From Bacteroidetes bacterium UBA5697 (lineage in GTDB: Bacteria; Bacteroidota; Bacteroidia; B-17B0; Aurantibacillaceae), in the NCBI GenBank assembly GCA_002420145.1, contig DIHL01000079.1, forward strand, positions 29,559-93,558: a stretch of DNA of 64,000 nt, read 5' to 3'. The notes beneath the pieces are model-generated. The model worked only from the letters and a program-made list of their open reading frames with translations. It ran no database searches and had not been told where the DNA came from. Made by a program: the position numbers and the translations under genes. Of this stretch, positions 51,939 through 59,981 are shown piece by piece (within the stretch, counting starts at the first letter, position 1; every line of letters starts with the position of its first letter).

Positions 51939-54617
51939 ATGGCAAAAAATTTAGTTATTGTCGAGTCCCCTGCAAAAGCAAAAACCATTGAAGGGTTTTT
52001 AGGAAAAGATTTTACTGTTAAATCTAGTTTTGGACATATTAGAGATTTAGTAAAAAAGGGATTCGGTGTAGATATAGAAAATAACTTTACTCCAACATAC
52101 GAAGTACAACCCGATAAAGAGAAAGTAATAGCTGAATTAAAAAAATTAACAAAGGGAGCCGACATGGTTTGGTTGGCATCCGATGAAGATCGAGAGGGAG
52201 AGGCAATTAGCTGGCATTTATATGAAACATTAGGTTTAAATAAAAATAACACGAAACGTATTGTTTTTCACGAAATCACAAAGCCTGCCATTTTAAAAGC
52301 CATTGAAAATCCTCGTGAAATTGATATTAACTTAGTAAACGCACAGCAAGCTCGCCGTGTATTAGATAGATTAGTAGGTTTTGAATTATCACCTATTTTA
52401 TGGAAAAAAGTTCGTCCGAGTTTATCAGCTGGACGTGTGCAATCTGTGGCTGTTCGTTTAATAGTAGAACGTGAAAGAGAAATTCAAAAATTTGAATCAA
52501 CATCCGCTTATAAAGTATCTGCCTTATTTAAAGTAGGTTCTGGGATTTTAAAAGCAGAATTAGATAAACGTTATGCTACTGAAGCAGAAGCTCAAGCTTT
52601 TTTAGAAAAATGTAAAGTAGCTTCTTATACTATTGAAAGTTTAGAAACAAAACCTGCAAAACGTTCACCAGCTGCACCTTTTACAACATCTACTTTACAA
52701 CAAGAAGCGGCTCGAAAATTAGGCTTTTCGGTGGCGCAAACCATGCAAGTGGCTCAACGTTTGTATGAAGCTGGTAAGATTACATACATGAGAACTGACT
52801 CCGTAAATTTATCGGACACAGCCATGGATCAGGCAAACAAGGCTATTAACGAAAACTACGGCGCTAAATATTACAATCCTCGTAAATACAAAAATAAGAG
52901 TAAAGGTGCACAAGAGGCGCATGAGGCTATCCGTCCTACATACATTGATAGAACGGTAATTGATGGAGAACGTAATGAAATTCGTTTATACGATTTAATT
53001 TGGAAACGTACCATTGCTTCGCAAATGAGTGATGCAGAATTAGAAAAAACAACTGCTAAAGTAAATGTAAGTGGCGCATCTGAATTATTTGTAGCACAAG
53101 GTGAAGTATTAAAATTTGATGGTTTCTTGAAAGTATATATGGAAGGAACGGATGATGAAGATTCGGACGAAGAAAATTCATCAATGTTACCTCCAATGAA
53201 AGTAGGTGAAAAACTAGAAAGTCAAGAAATTACAGCAACTCAACGTTTTACGCATCACCCTGCACGTTATACAGAAGCTAGTTTGGTTAAGAAATTAGAA
53301 GAATTAGGCATTGGCCGTCCTTCAACTTACGCTCCAACTATCAGTACAGTTCAAAAACGTAACTATGTGGAGAAGACTGATAAAGAAGGTACTCCAAGAC
53401 AATATGTAAATTTAACGTTGGTAAAACAAAACATTACTAAGGATATTAAAACAGAAAATACAGGGGCTGAGAAAGCAAAATTATTCCCTACTGATATTGG
53501 TATGGTAGTAAATGATTTTTTATTGAAATACTTCCCTACGATTTTAGATTTTAATTTCACGGCAAAGGTTGAAGAAGAATTTGACGAAATTGCAGAAGGT
53601 AATTTAGACTGGCAACGTATGTTAAAGGAGTTTTACATACCTTTCCATAAAACAGTTGAAACTACTTCTGAAAATAGTGAAAGAGCTAGTGGCGAAAAAA
53701 TATTAGGCACAGACCCTGTTAGTGGTAAACCTGTATCAGTGCGTGTTGGACGCTTTGGTCCCTTAGCACAAATTGGTGAAACAATTGAAGGCTCTGAAGA
53801 AAAACCAAAATTTGCTAGCTTAAGAAGAACACAAAGTATTGAAACCATTACTTTAGAAGAAGCTTTAGATTTATTTAGACTTCCTTTAACTTTAGGTGAA
53901 TATAATGGACAAGAAGTTATTGTTGCTGTTGGACGTTTTGGACCATATATTAAATTAGGAGAATCTTTTATTTCAATTCCTCGTACCATTGACCCACTAA
54001 CGGTTGATATGGAAAAAGCCATTGAAATTATTAAAGAAAAAGAAGAGGCAGATGCTCCAGTGGCGCACTTCCAAGGTAAAGGCGTAACTAAAGGCAAAGG
54101 TCGTTTTGGACCATTTATTAAATACGATGGTTTATTTATTAATGTACCAAGAGCTTATAATTTTGACAACTTATCTCAAAAAGATATTGAAGAATTAATT
54201 GAGAAAAAATTAGAAAAAGAAGCTAACCGTTATATTCAAAACTGGCCTGAAGAAAAAATTGCTATTGAAAATGCACGCTGGGGACCAATCATCAAATTTG
54301 GAAAATTAGTTTTAAAACTGATTAAGAATGGTGGTGGAAAATACACACCTGATGAATTAGCTGCCTTAAGTTTAGAAGATGTAAAAGCAATGATTGTTAC
54401 TCAAGTACCTAAAGCTTTTGATAAAAAAGGTGCAAAAAAAGCCGCTCCTAAAAAAACTTCGACAGGCTCAGTTGGCAAAGCGAAAGTTGTAAAATTAGCC
54501 ACCAACAAAGCTTCGACAGGCTTAGCTACCAAGAAGGCGACTGTGAAAAAAGCAGCAAGTAAAAAAGCAGCGCCGAAGAAAGTGGCAGCTAAGAAAGCCG
54601 CTGCTAAAAAGAAATAA
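51939..54617 (+). CDS. topA: DNA topoisomerase I with lysine-rich C-terminal tail
   Basis: An 892-residue type IA topoisomerase that relaxes negative supercoils. The TOPRIM domain shows NLVIVESPAKAKTIEGFLG and WLASDEDREGEAISWHL (the metal-binding DxDxE triad); the active tyrosine is Tyr283 in KITYMRTDS. The C-terminal part has three glycine-rich topoisomerase repeats (VGRFGP, VGRFGPYIKLG, KGRFGPFIKYDG) rather than zinc fingers. The final 65 residues are a lysine/alanine tail resembling histone H1, probably aiding DNA binding. The tail DNA includes two copies of CTTCGACAGGCT(C/T)A, a dispersed repeat core. Confidence 0.96.
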   Translation: MAKNLVIVESPAKAKTIEGFLGKDFTVKSSFGHIRDLVKKGFGVDIENNFTPTYEVQPDKEKVIAELKKLTKGADMVWLASDEDREGEAISWHLYETLGLNKNNTKRIVFHEITKPAILKAIENPREIDINLVNAQQARRVLDRLVGFELSPILWKKVRPSLSAGRVQSVAVRLIVEREREIQKFESTSAYKVSALFKVGSGILKAELDKRYATEAEAQAFLEKCKVASYTIESLETKPAKRSPAAPFTTSTLQQEAARKLGFSVAQTMQVAQRLYEAGKITYMRTDSVNLSDTAMDQANKAINENYGAKYYNPRKYKNKSKGAQEAHEAIRPTYIDRTVIDGERNEIRLYDLIWKRTIASQMSDAELEKTTAKVNVSGASELFVAQGEVLKFDGFLKVYMEGTDDEDSDEENSSMLPPMKVGEKLESQEITATQRFTHHPARYTEASLVKKLEELGIGRPSTYAPTISTVQKRNYVEKTDKEGTPRQYVNLTLVKQNITKDIKTENTGAEKAKLFPTDIGMVVNDFLLKYFPTILDFNFTAKVEEEFDEIAEGNLDWQRMLKEFYIPFHKTVETTSENSERASGEKILGTDPVSGKPVSVRVGRFGPLAQIGETIEGSEEKPKFASLRRTQSIETITLEEALDLFRLPLTLGEYNGQEVIVAVGRFGPYIKLGESFISIPRTIDPLTVDMEKAIEIIKEKEEADAPVAHFQGKGVTKGKGRFGPFIKYDGLFINVPRAYNFDNLSQKDIEELIEKKLEKEANRYIQNWPEEKIAIENARWGPIIKFGKLVLKLIKNGGGKYTPDELAALSLEDVKAMIVTQVPKAFDKKGAKKAAPKKTSTGSVGKAKVVKLATNKASTGLATKKATVKKAASKKAAPKKVAAKKAAAKKK
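54457..54524 (+). repeat. Two copies of the dispersed CTTCGACAGGCT(C/T)A core inside topA
   Basis: Copies at 54457-54470 and 54511-54524 are 54 bases apart and in the same frame, each read as (T/A)STG(S/L) within the lysine-rich tail. The core is the reverse complement of CTGAGCCTGTCGAAG, related to the 7.7 kb repeat cluster (CTGAGAGCCTG...TCGAAG). Confidence 0.65.
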
Positions 54618-54634
54618 TTACAATAATATATCTT

Positions 54635-54669
54635 AAAAGCCATCCGTTAAATAACAGATGGCTTTTTTT
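54635..54669 (+). terminator. Terminator of topA
   Basis: A hairpin with arms GCCATCCGTTA / TAACAGATGGC (one mismatch) followed by seven Ts, 18 bases after the stop codon. It is nearly identical to the ferredoxin terminator at 7993-8026. Confidence 0.88.
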
Positions 54670-54684
54670 ATTTAATAACGATTA

Positions 54685-55665
54685 CTAAAAACAATAGGTA
54701 ATCAAACACCTACCCCAATGATGTTCAAGTCCTTCTTTAAATTCGGGACTTAAATAAAATTTACTATATTCTAAACCAATGCGTTTGTATTTAAATACAA
54801 GGCCTGCCATACCTTCTACCACTACTCTGGTAATCCTGTTATCAGAAATAGTATAAACAGATGCGTCATTAAACGTTCCACCTTGTAGCGTTGCGTTATA
54901 CACAACTGCTTTCACATTTCCTTTTAGTATGCCATAAAATTGAAAATTTGATTTTCTTTCAACAGCATATTTGTCCATACCTAAATTATTGAAGTATGAG
55001 CTAAAGAAACCCATACGTCCAGTTAAACCAACAGAAAAGTCTGTATATAAAGTTCCAATCCTAAAAGTAGTATTGCCGATAATTTCTCGATGTTTTTTAT
55101 TAAACAATCCTTTTTCAAACTTGGCTCGGTAATTAATAATGTAATCTGTTTTTAATTGATTTTCCCAACCTAAAGGTTGAATATTTACTAATGACCGATG
55201 AATTGCCTTTTGTTCCTCCTCACACATAGCGCATGGTCCAATGACTCCTAAATCTAATTGTGTTTGAAGGGCAATTTTCATTTCAGAATTTAAAGAGTTT
55301 AGTGTATGTGAAACAAAAAAAGTAGCGGCAAAAGGTCTTTCCAAATAATTTAAAGTATCATATCTTATACTTTTTGGGGTAAAACAATCCTGTTCAAAAT
55401 GTAAACCATAATAATTTAAAGCTTTTTTATTTAACCGAATTAAAGCATATGATATTGGAGAATATTTAATCATCTGATTAATAATCGATAATTGAATTCC
55501 TTGTGTGTAATACCTGTCGGTAGCACTAAAAAAATCATTATCATACTTTAAACCTATATAGCTTTCTAATTTTTTAGGAATAGCTGAACTATCTATCGAT
55601 TGAGATAACAACAGTGTGCTAAAAAACATGCATATTAATATCAGTTTAACCTTCATTGAAGTCAT
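54685..55665 (-). CDS. LpxR-like outer-membrane lipid A deacylase family protein (DUF2219)
   Basis: A 326-residue protein with a signal peptide (about 1-21) and a beta-barrel. The family hallmark is LKYDNDFFSATDRYYTQGIQLSI (about 40-62), where Asn/Asp and Thr/Asp/Arg line the active site of LpxR, which removes the 3'-acyloxyacyl chain of lipid A. HLxxE-like features are less clear, so the activity is probable, not proven. It is convergent with topA and divergent from the thioesterase gene. Confidence 0.82.
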   Translation of the reverse strand: MTSMKVKLILICMFFSTLLLSQSIDSSAIPKKLESYIGLKYDNDFFSATDRYYTQGIQLSIINQMIKYSPISYALIRLNKKALNYYGLHFEQDCFTPKSIRYDTLNYLERPFAATFFVSHTLNSLNSEMKIALQTQLDLGVIGPCAMCEEEQKAIHRSLVNIQPLGWENQLKTDYIINYRAKFEKGLFNKKHREIIGNTTFRIGTLYTDFSVGLTGRMGFFSSYFNNLGMDKYAVERKSNFQFYGILKGNVKAVVYNATLQGGTFNDASVYTISDNRITRVVVEGMAGLVFKYKRIGLEYSKFYLSPEFKEGLEHHWGRCLITYCF

Positions 55666-55732
55666 ATACGTATAACAGAGGATTAAGGATGATAATACAA
55701 CCTATAAATTCTATAAATTAATTAAACTTTTG

Positions 55733-55740
55733 TATCTTTA
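55733..55740 (+). promoter_or_regulatory. Probable -7 box (TATCTTTA) for the thioesterase gene
   Basis: Seven of eight bases match TAnnTTTG, 20 bases before the ATG. The same TATCTTTA variant lies before the ligand-gated channel gene (58012-58019, minus). Confidence 0.4.
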
Positions 55741-55760
55741 AGATATACTTTTTTTCTAAC

Positions 55761-56156
55761 ATGGCCTCTAAAATTTTTGAATATCCTATCTCTATTGACT
55801 CTAATGATATTGATGAAAACGAACATGTGAATAATATCTCTTATTTGAAATGGGTTCAAGATATTGCCATTGCACATTGGAATTCTGTTTCAAATCCTGA
55901 AATGCGTTCTAACTATATATGGGTAGTTAATCGTCATGAAATTGATTACTTAAAAGCAGCTTATCTAGATAGTAAACTTATTGCAAAAACATGGGTCATA
56001 GAGCCGCAGGGTGCCAGATCTTACCGTTTTGTAGAAATTTATGATACAGAAACCGATACTGTAATTGCTAAAATAAAAACGACCTGGATATTATTAGATG
56101 CACCAACCAAAAGACCAAGACGAATAGAAACTGATATCATTAATGCTTTTTTATAA
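55761..56156 (+). CDS. Acyl-CoA thioesterase, 4HBT (hot-dog) family
   Basis: A 131-residue hot-dog-fold protein of the YbgC/FadM type. DIDENEHVNNISYLKWVQDI (about 15-34) is the catalytic helix region with the acidic residue, asparagine and His-Val-Asn-Asn pattern; VNRHEIDYLKAAYL and ARSYRFVEIYD follow. It hydrolyses acyl-CoA thioesters in the cytoplasm; the chain length is unknown. It is followed directly by the DUF6155 gene (the stop codon abuts the ATG). Confidence 0.9.
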   Translation: MASKIFEYPISIDSNDIDENEHVNNISYLKWVQDIAIAHWNSVSNPEMRSNYIWVVNRHEIDYLKAAYLDSKLIAKTWVIEPQGARSYRFVEIYDTETDTVIAKIKTTWILLDAPTKRPRRIETDIINAFL

Positions 56157-56633
56157 ATGAAAACATCTAGTATTAGCGAATTAAAAAAAGAACTAAATGA
56201 ATTGCCTCAAAAACAATTAGTAGAATTATGTTTGCATTTAGCGAAATATAAAAAAGATAATAAAGAATTTTTAGACTACTTACTATTTCAAGCTCACGAT
56301 AAAACCAGTTTTATTACAGCTGTTAAAGAAGAAATTGACTTACACTTTGATGAACTAAAAGCGCAATCAAACTTATACTACGTCAAAAAAAGTTTACGTA
56401 AACTTTTACGAATCATGACTAAATATTGCAAATACATAAGCGATAAAGCTTTAGCTGCCGATTTACACATTTACTTTTGCCGAAAAATGAAAGCCTCTGG
56501 CATCCACTATCACAAAAGCCAATTATTGATTAATATGTATGAACAACAATTGAAAAAAATAAATACTTTGATTAATGGCTTGCACGAAGATTTGCAACAA
56601 GATTATTTGAATGATTTACAAGATATCATTTAA
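56157..56633 (+). CDS. DUF6155 family protein
   Basis: A 158-residue all-helical cytoplasmic protein. It begins SISELKKELNELPQKQLVEL, a pattern I associate with DUF6155, and continues with FLDYLLFQAHD and a basic helix (YVKKSLRKLLRIMTKY). Function unknown. Its stop codon overlaps the stop of the convergent glyoxalase-like gene by four bases (TTAA). Confidence 0.75.
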   Translation: MKTSSISELKKELNELPQKQLVELCLHLAKYKKDNKEFLDYLLFQAHDKTSFITAVKEEIDLHFDELKAQSNLYYVKKSLRKLLRIMTKYCKYISDKALAADLHIYFCRKMKASGIHYHKSQLLINMYEQQLKKINTLINGLHEDLQQDYLNDLQDII

Positions 56634-57025
56634 CGAGAAGTTTCATACAATTCAATAGGTAATCCATCAGGATCACTAAAAAAAGTAAATTTCTTTCCCG
56701 TAAATTCATCTATTCTGATTGGTTCAGTAATAACATAGTGACTACTGAGCTCTTTAACTGCTAATTCTACATCATCCACACTAAAAGCAAGGTGTCTTAG
56801 TCCTGCGGCTTCAGGTTGAGAAACTCGTTTGGGAGGATTAGGAAAAGAAAATAGCTCAATCACATATTCTCCATCTAATGCTAAATCTAATTTATAAGAT
56901 TGTCGTTCTTCACGATACACTTCACGAACTATAGTAAAACCTAAAATAGCAGTGTAGAAGTGTTTCGACTTTTGATAGTCTGAACAAATAATAGCAATAT
57001 GATGAACGCTATTTAATAATCTCAT
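56630..57025 (-). CDS. Glyoxalase I-like VOC metalloprotein (YaeR/SMU1112c type)
   Basis: A 131-residue vicinal-oxygen-chelate protein. Metal ligands are seen in VHHIAIICSDYQKSKHFY (His near the N-terminus), GEYVIELFSFP (Glu), AGLRHLAFSVDD (His) and LPIELYE (Glu), matching the two beta-alpha-beta-beta-beta units of the fold. It is close to the YaeR/SMU1112c subgroup, whose substrate is not established. The short conserved run FPNPPKRVSQPEAAGLRH is typical. Confidence 0.88.
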   Translation of the reverse strand: MRLLNSVHHIAIICSDYQKSKHFYTAILGFTIVREVYREERQSYKLDLALDGEYVIELFSFPNPPKRVSQPEAAGLRHLAFSVDDVELAVKELSSHYVITEPIRIDEFTGKKFTFFSDPDGLPIELYETSR

Positions 57026-57042
57026 GATTAATAATTAATACC

Positions 57043-57993
57043 TTATGCAGCTTGATAAATAAAATATAAATTGAGAATGATATATGAAATTAAAATCACA
57101 ATAGACATTCTTTTATCAAAACGATTAGCAACAGCAATATCGTATTTTTTAACGAGATGTAATGCTAATGCTGTCCCAACGATTATCATAAATACAAAAA
57201 ACAAAGTTACTCCATGTAAGGTATCAACTAATGTAAAAGAGGCTGTTTCAGGTAGAGCAGAATCTATCACGTATTTATTACCAATAACTGCAAATAACGA
57301 GCCTACACTTAAGCCAAAGCGAGAATCAACACTATCTGCATGAATAAAGAAACACACATAGGCTATAAAAAAAGCTAAATACATTCCAGTAAACATTTTC
57401 CAAAATAGTCCCATGGCTTCACGTTGAAGGCCAATGCTAACTCTATAAGAGCTGTATTCGGAGTGAGGTTTATCAAGAGATGGATCTCCAAAGGCAGTTT
57501 CATACGATTTTATTTTACTTGAAATTTTAAACGTGTCAATCGTCCAACCATTCACCACAAAACGCGGATCAAAGTGTTTACCAAATGTATCAGCAGCAAA
57601 TACTAAACTTTCAGAATCGAACTGAGAATTTTCAAAAGACAATCTTAACTTTTGTCTATCAAAAGGAAAATTATTTAATTTCCAGGAATCTTTCATGACA
57701 CATTGTAATTTCATTAATAGATACACTTTGTCTCCCGAAGTATCAAGAGTAGAATATGATTTAGTGAAATTTTTTGCCTGAGGCACTTCTAAATTTTGCA
57801 TGAAATCAAATTCTTTATTTTTATACTTAAGCCACAGCCAAAGATTAATATTGTATTCTTTTTGTTTAAAATCTATATCATGGATACTTGTGATATAAAT
57901 ACCAGTATAAACAGTATCAGGCACTGATTTTTGTGCTGATAAAAAAGAACTTTTAAATAAGACTAAAATAAAAACTAGAGAAACGATTCGCAT
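57043..57993 (-). CDS. Prokaryotic Cys-loop-type ligand-gated ion channel homologue (pLGIC)
   Basis: A 316-residue membrane protein with the pentameric ligand-gated channel layout. A signal peptide (about 1-20) is followed by a beta-sandwich extracellular domain (about 25-190) with WLWLKYKNKEF and the KLNNFPFDRQKLRLSFENS loop that replaces the Cys-loop. Four membrane helices follow (TM1 199-218, pore-lining TM2 225-242, TM3 254-281, TM4 296-313). The NFPFD(R)Q motif is the clearest family mark. Ligand and ion selectivity cannot be read: TM2 (RFGLSVGSLFAVIGNKYVID) has few charged residues. It lies 17 bases upstream of the glyoxalase-like gene on the same strand. Confidence 0.85.
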   Translation of the reverse strand: MRIVSLVFILVLFKSSFLSAQKSVPDTVYTGIYITSIHDIDFKQKEYNINLWLWLKYKNKEFDFMQNLEVPQAKNFTKSYSTLDTSGDKVYLLMKLQCVMKDSWKLNNFPFDRQKLRLSFENSQFDSESLVFAADTFGKHFDPRFVVNGWTIDTFKISSKIKSYETAFGDPSLDKPHSEYSSYRVSIGLQREAMGLFWKMFTGMYLAFFIAYVCFFIHADSVDSRFGLSVGSLFAVIGNKYVIDSALPETASFTLVDTLHGVTLFFVFMIIVGTALALHLVKKYDIAVANRFDKRMSIVILISYIILNLYFIYQAA

Positions 57994-58011
57994 GATAAAA
58001 AAATTATAATT

Positions 58012-58019
58012 TAAAGATA
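58012..58019 (-). promoter_or_regulatory. Probable -7 box (TATCTTTA) for the ligand-gated channel gene
   Basis: Seven of eight bases match TAnnTTTG, 18 bases before the ATG of the channel gene. Confidence 0.4.
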
Positions 58020-58056
58020 ACTAAAATCAACAACAATTAATTTAATATATACTAAA

Positions 58057-58686
58057 CTACAAAAGACTTAGTTCTGAAATTAAATCACTCACATCTTTAT
58101 CTCTTGGTAATAAATAAGATTGAATCCCTGTGTTTAAAGCTCCTTTAATATGTTGTGGAGAATCATCTATAAAAATAGTTTCGTGGGCATTCAATTTATT
58201 TTGATTTAATACAAATTTAAAAATATCTGAATCTGGCTTTCTCATTCCTATTCGACATGAATAATACACTTTTTCAAAAAATGGTTCTAAATTACTGTAA
58301 CCGCGTGACTTGTATAAATCTGATTCTAATTGAGTTATATGAGTTTCATTAGTATTACTCAATAAAAATATTCGATATTTTGATTTTAAGCTGCTCAATA
58401 ATTGCAAACGATGTATTGGAAAATCTAACAACATCGCATTCCATGCCTCCTTCATTTGAGTATTGGTAACTCCTTCTTTTAAATGATCTTTAAGTTGTAA
58501 AAAAAAGTCAGATTCGCTTATTTGTCCCTTATCAAACAAATCAAATATAGGAGATTGCTGTAATTGCGTATAAATTGACTCAAAGGGCTTTGTTGAAAGT
58601 TTATTAAATTCAGAGATCGTTCTAGGTATATCTAGGTTAATAATAACCCCTCCTAAGTCGAAAACTATATTTTTTATTTCACCCAC
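58057..58686 (-). CDS. HAD family hydrolase (subfamily IA)
   Basis: A 209-residue HAD phosphatase-like protein. Motif I is FDLGGVIINLD (about 9-19; the second Asp of the usual DxD is replaced by Gly, as in YihX-type members), motif II is LLSNTN, motif III is the lysine in RKPDSDIF, and motif IV is FIDDSPQHI. YihX-like members dephosphorylate sugar phosphates; the substrate is unknown. The start codon is GTG. Confidence 0.85.
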   Translation of the reverse strand: MGEIKNIVFDLGGVIINLDIPRTISEFNKLSTKPFESIYTQLQQSPIFDLFDKGQISESDFFLQLKDHLKEGVTNTQMKEAWNAMLLDFPIHRLQLLSSLKSKYRIFLLSNTNETHITQLESDLYKSRGYSNLEPFFEKVYYSCRIGMRKPDSDIFKFVLNQNKLNAHETIFIDDSPQHIKGALNTGIQSYLLPRDKDVSDLISELSLL

Positions 58687-58707
58687 AATATTTTGTTTAT
58701 GTGCTAC

Positions 58708-58723
58708 AAATATATATTTTTGC
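58708..58723. promoter_or_regulatory. Back-to-back -7 boxes for the HAD gene (-) and the tRNA gene (+)
   Basis: Bases 58708-58715 read TATATTTG on the minus strand, and 58716-58723 read TATTTTTG on the plus strand. Both match TAnnTTTG and they abut, forming a near-palindromic divergent promoter. The predicted leaders are about 20 bases for the HAD gene and for the tRNA precursor. Confidence 0.55.
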
Positions 58724-58751
58724 AGCCTAAAGTCTTAAATAGATTTTAGAT

Positions 58752-58825
58752 GCTCCTATAGCTCATTCGGTTAGAGCAACTGACTCATAATCAGTAGGTG
58801 CCTGGTTCGATTCCAGGTGGGAGCA
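58752..58825 (+). tRNA. tRNA with CAT anticodon (tRNA-Met, or tRNA-Ile2 if lysidine-modified)
   Basis: A 74-base cloverleaf. The acceptor arm pairs GCTCCTA with TGGGAGC (one G-T pair), followed by discriminator A and no encoded CCA. The anticodon stem is ACTGA/TCAGT with loop CTCATAA, giving anticodon CAT at 58786-58788. The T arm is CCTGG-TTCGATT-CCAGG. The paired acceptor end (G1-C72) argues against initiator tRNA. Elongator Met and Ile2 (read as AUA after lysidine modification) cannot be separated by eye. Confidence 0.95.
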
Positions 58826-58830
58826 CATAA

Positions 58831-58865
58831 AAAAGTCATCCACTAGCTAATGGATGACTTTTTTT
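58831..58865. terminator. Terminator after the tRNA gene
   Basis: A ten-base inverted repeat (AAGTCATCCA / TGGATGACTT) with an eight-base loop, an A-run before it and a seven-T run after. It ends the tRNA transcript and can also serve the convergent lipoprotein gene. Confidence 0.88.
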
Positions 58866-58883
58866 ATTGATCTATATAACGAA

Positions 58884-59966
58884 TTAAGGAATAGTAAAAT
58901 TAATTTGTGGACTCACGGTTGTTGTTCCAACAGCATTTAAAGTAAATGAGGCATTAGCTGTACTTAACCAATCTCCACTACTAGCAGCTAAATTACCATC
59001 ATTATCATACATGGCATAAACATAATAAGTACCTGGGTGCATATAGTTAAACACAAAACTTTGATCTAAGGCATCTAACACCACGTATCGTGAACGGTAT
59101 TTTAAATTAGCGAAGTTGGGAGTAAAACCACTAAACAAAGGTTGAGTCATAACAATTAACAATGTTTTTTTACCAGCCACTGGCACATGCGAGGCATCGT
59201 AAGTGTAGTTTACAGTGGTTTGTCCTAAATAAGGTTGAGCTGTTTCAGGGTAAGGATCGCCAGCTGGTACGCCTGAGGTTGAATAATAAACCGCTTCCGT
59301 TTGTCCTACAAAGGTGCTAGAAAAATCGATAGACATGGTGCTTTTTGGAAAACCTAATGCAGAAACCGTAGCGGATGCCGAAGTGGTATCTTGCAATTTA
59401 GCGCTCCAAGTCATGTGAGGGGCTGCCGCCGTAAGTGTATTGTATTTATTAGTGTAAGATTTAATAATTAAGCTATCCCCTTTTCTAATCACCTCAGTAT
59501 ACGCTTTGCTCTTGCCTTTTATAATTTCCGAAAAACGATAAAACGATTGACTTGTTGTTTCCGAAACACTATCGGCTAAGAAATAAGACACACGTTTCAT
59601 ATTGGCAAAGGAACCACCATTTCTAAACCCTACTCTTAATTGATTATTGTACTTCGCAATAAAAAACGACATAAAAATATCGTTTGCTGTATCTAACTCG
59701 TTTTTTGCAGAAATTTGATTTTCGGAAATGGGTCTAAAATCTACAATCCACTCCGGATAACCACCTAATGGTGTTGTTGAAGTGACTGGACCATTCCAAA
59801 TACCTTTTACTTTATTTAAAACTCCAAAGCCATAAGCGTTTGAAGGATTAGTCGTATTGCCTGAAGTTGGAGGAACTTCTTCTTCCGTTTTTTTATCATC
59901 ACAAGATTTACAAGAGGTCATCCCTACGACTAATGTTACAATCGTAATTAAATTTATAAATCTCAT
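58884..59966 (-). CDS. Lipoprotein of unknown function
   Basis: A 360-residue lipoprotein. The lipobox (VGMTSC, Cys about 19) is followed by a second cysteine pair (KSCDD) and a charged/T-rich spacer. The mature part is beta-rich with two regions: residues about 45-195 (GVLNKVKGIWNGPV, WIVDFRPISE) and 205-360 (STMSIDFSSTF, YVLDALDQSFVFNYMHPGTYYVYAMYDNDG), the latter resembling an Ig/CNA-B-type fold. I do not recognise the family. It lies downstream of the polyprenol-sugar-synthase-like glycosyltransferase gene with a 15-base gap. Confidence 0.75.
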   Translation of the reverse strand: MRFINLITIVTLVVGMTSCKSCDDKKTEEEVPPTSGNTTNPSNAYGFGVLNKVKGIWNGPVTSTTPLGGYPEWIVDFRPISENQISAKNELDTANDIFMSFFIAKYNNQLRVGFRNGGSFANMKRVSYFLADSVSETTSQSFYRFSEIIKGKSKAYTEVIRKGDSLIIKSYTNKYNTLTAAAPHMTWSAKLQDTTSASATVSALGFPKSTMSIDFSSTFVGQTEAVYYSTSGVPAGDPYPETAQPYLGQTTVNYTYDASHVPVAGKKTLLIVMTQPLFSGFTPNFANLKYRSRYVVLDALDQSFVFNYMHPGTYYVYAMYDNDGNLAASSGDWLSTANASFTLNAVGTTTVSPQINFTIP

Positions 59967-59981
59967 GATGTTCGTTTTAAT

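Noticed and set aside
53633..54097. Minus-strand 154-codon open frame inside topA
   Set aside because: It is antisense to the glycine-rich topoisomerase repeats, and the topA frame is fully conserved there.
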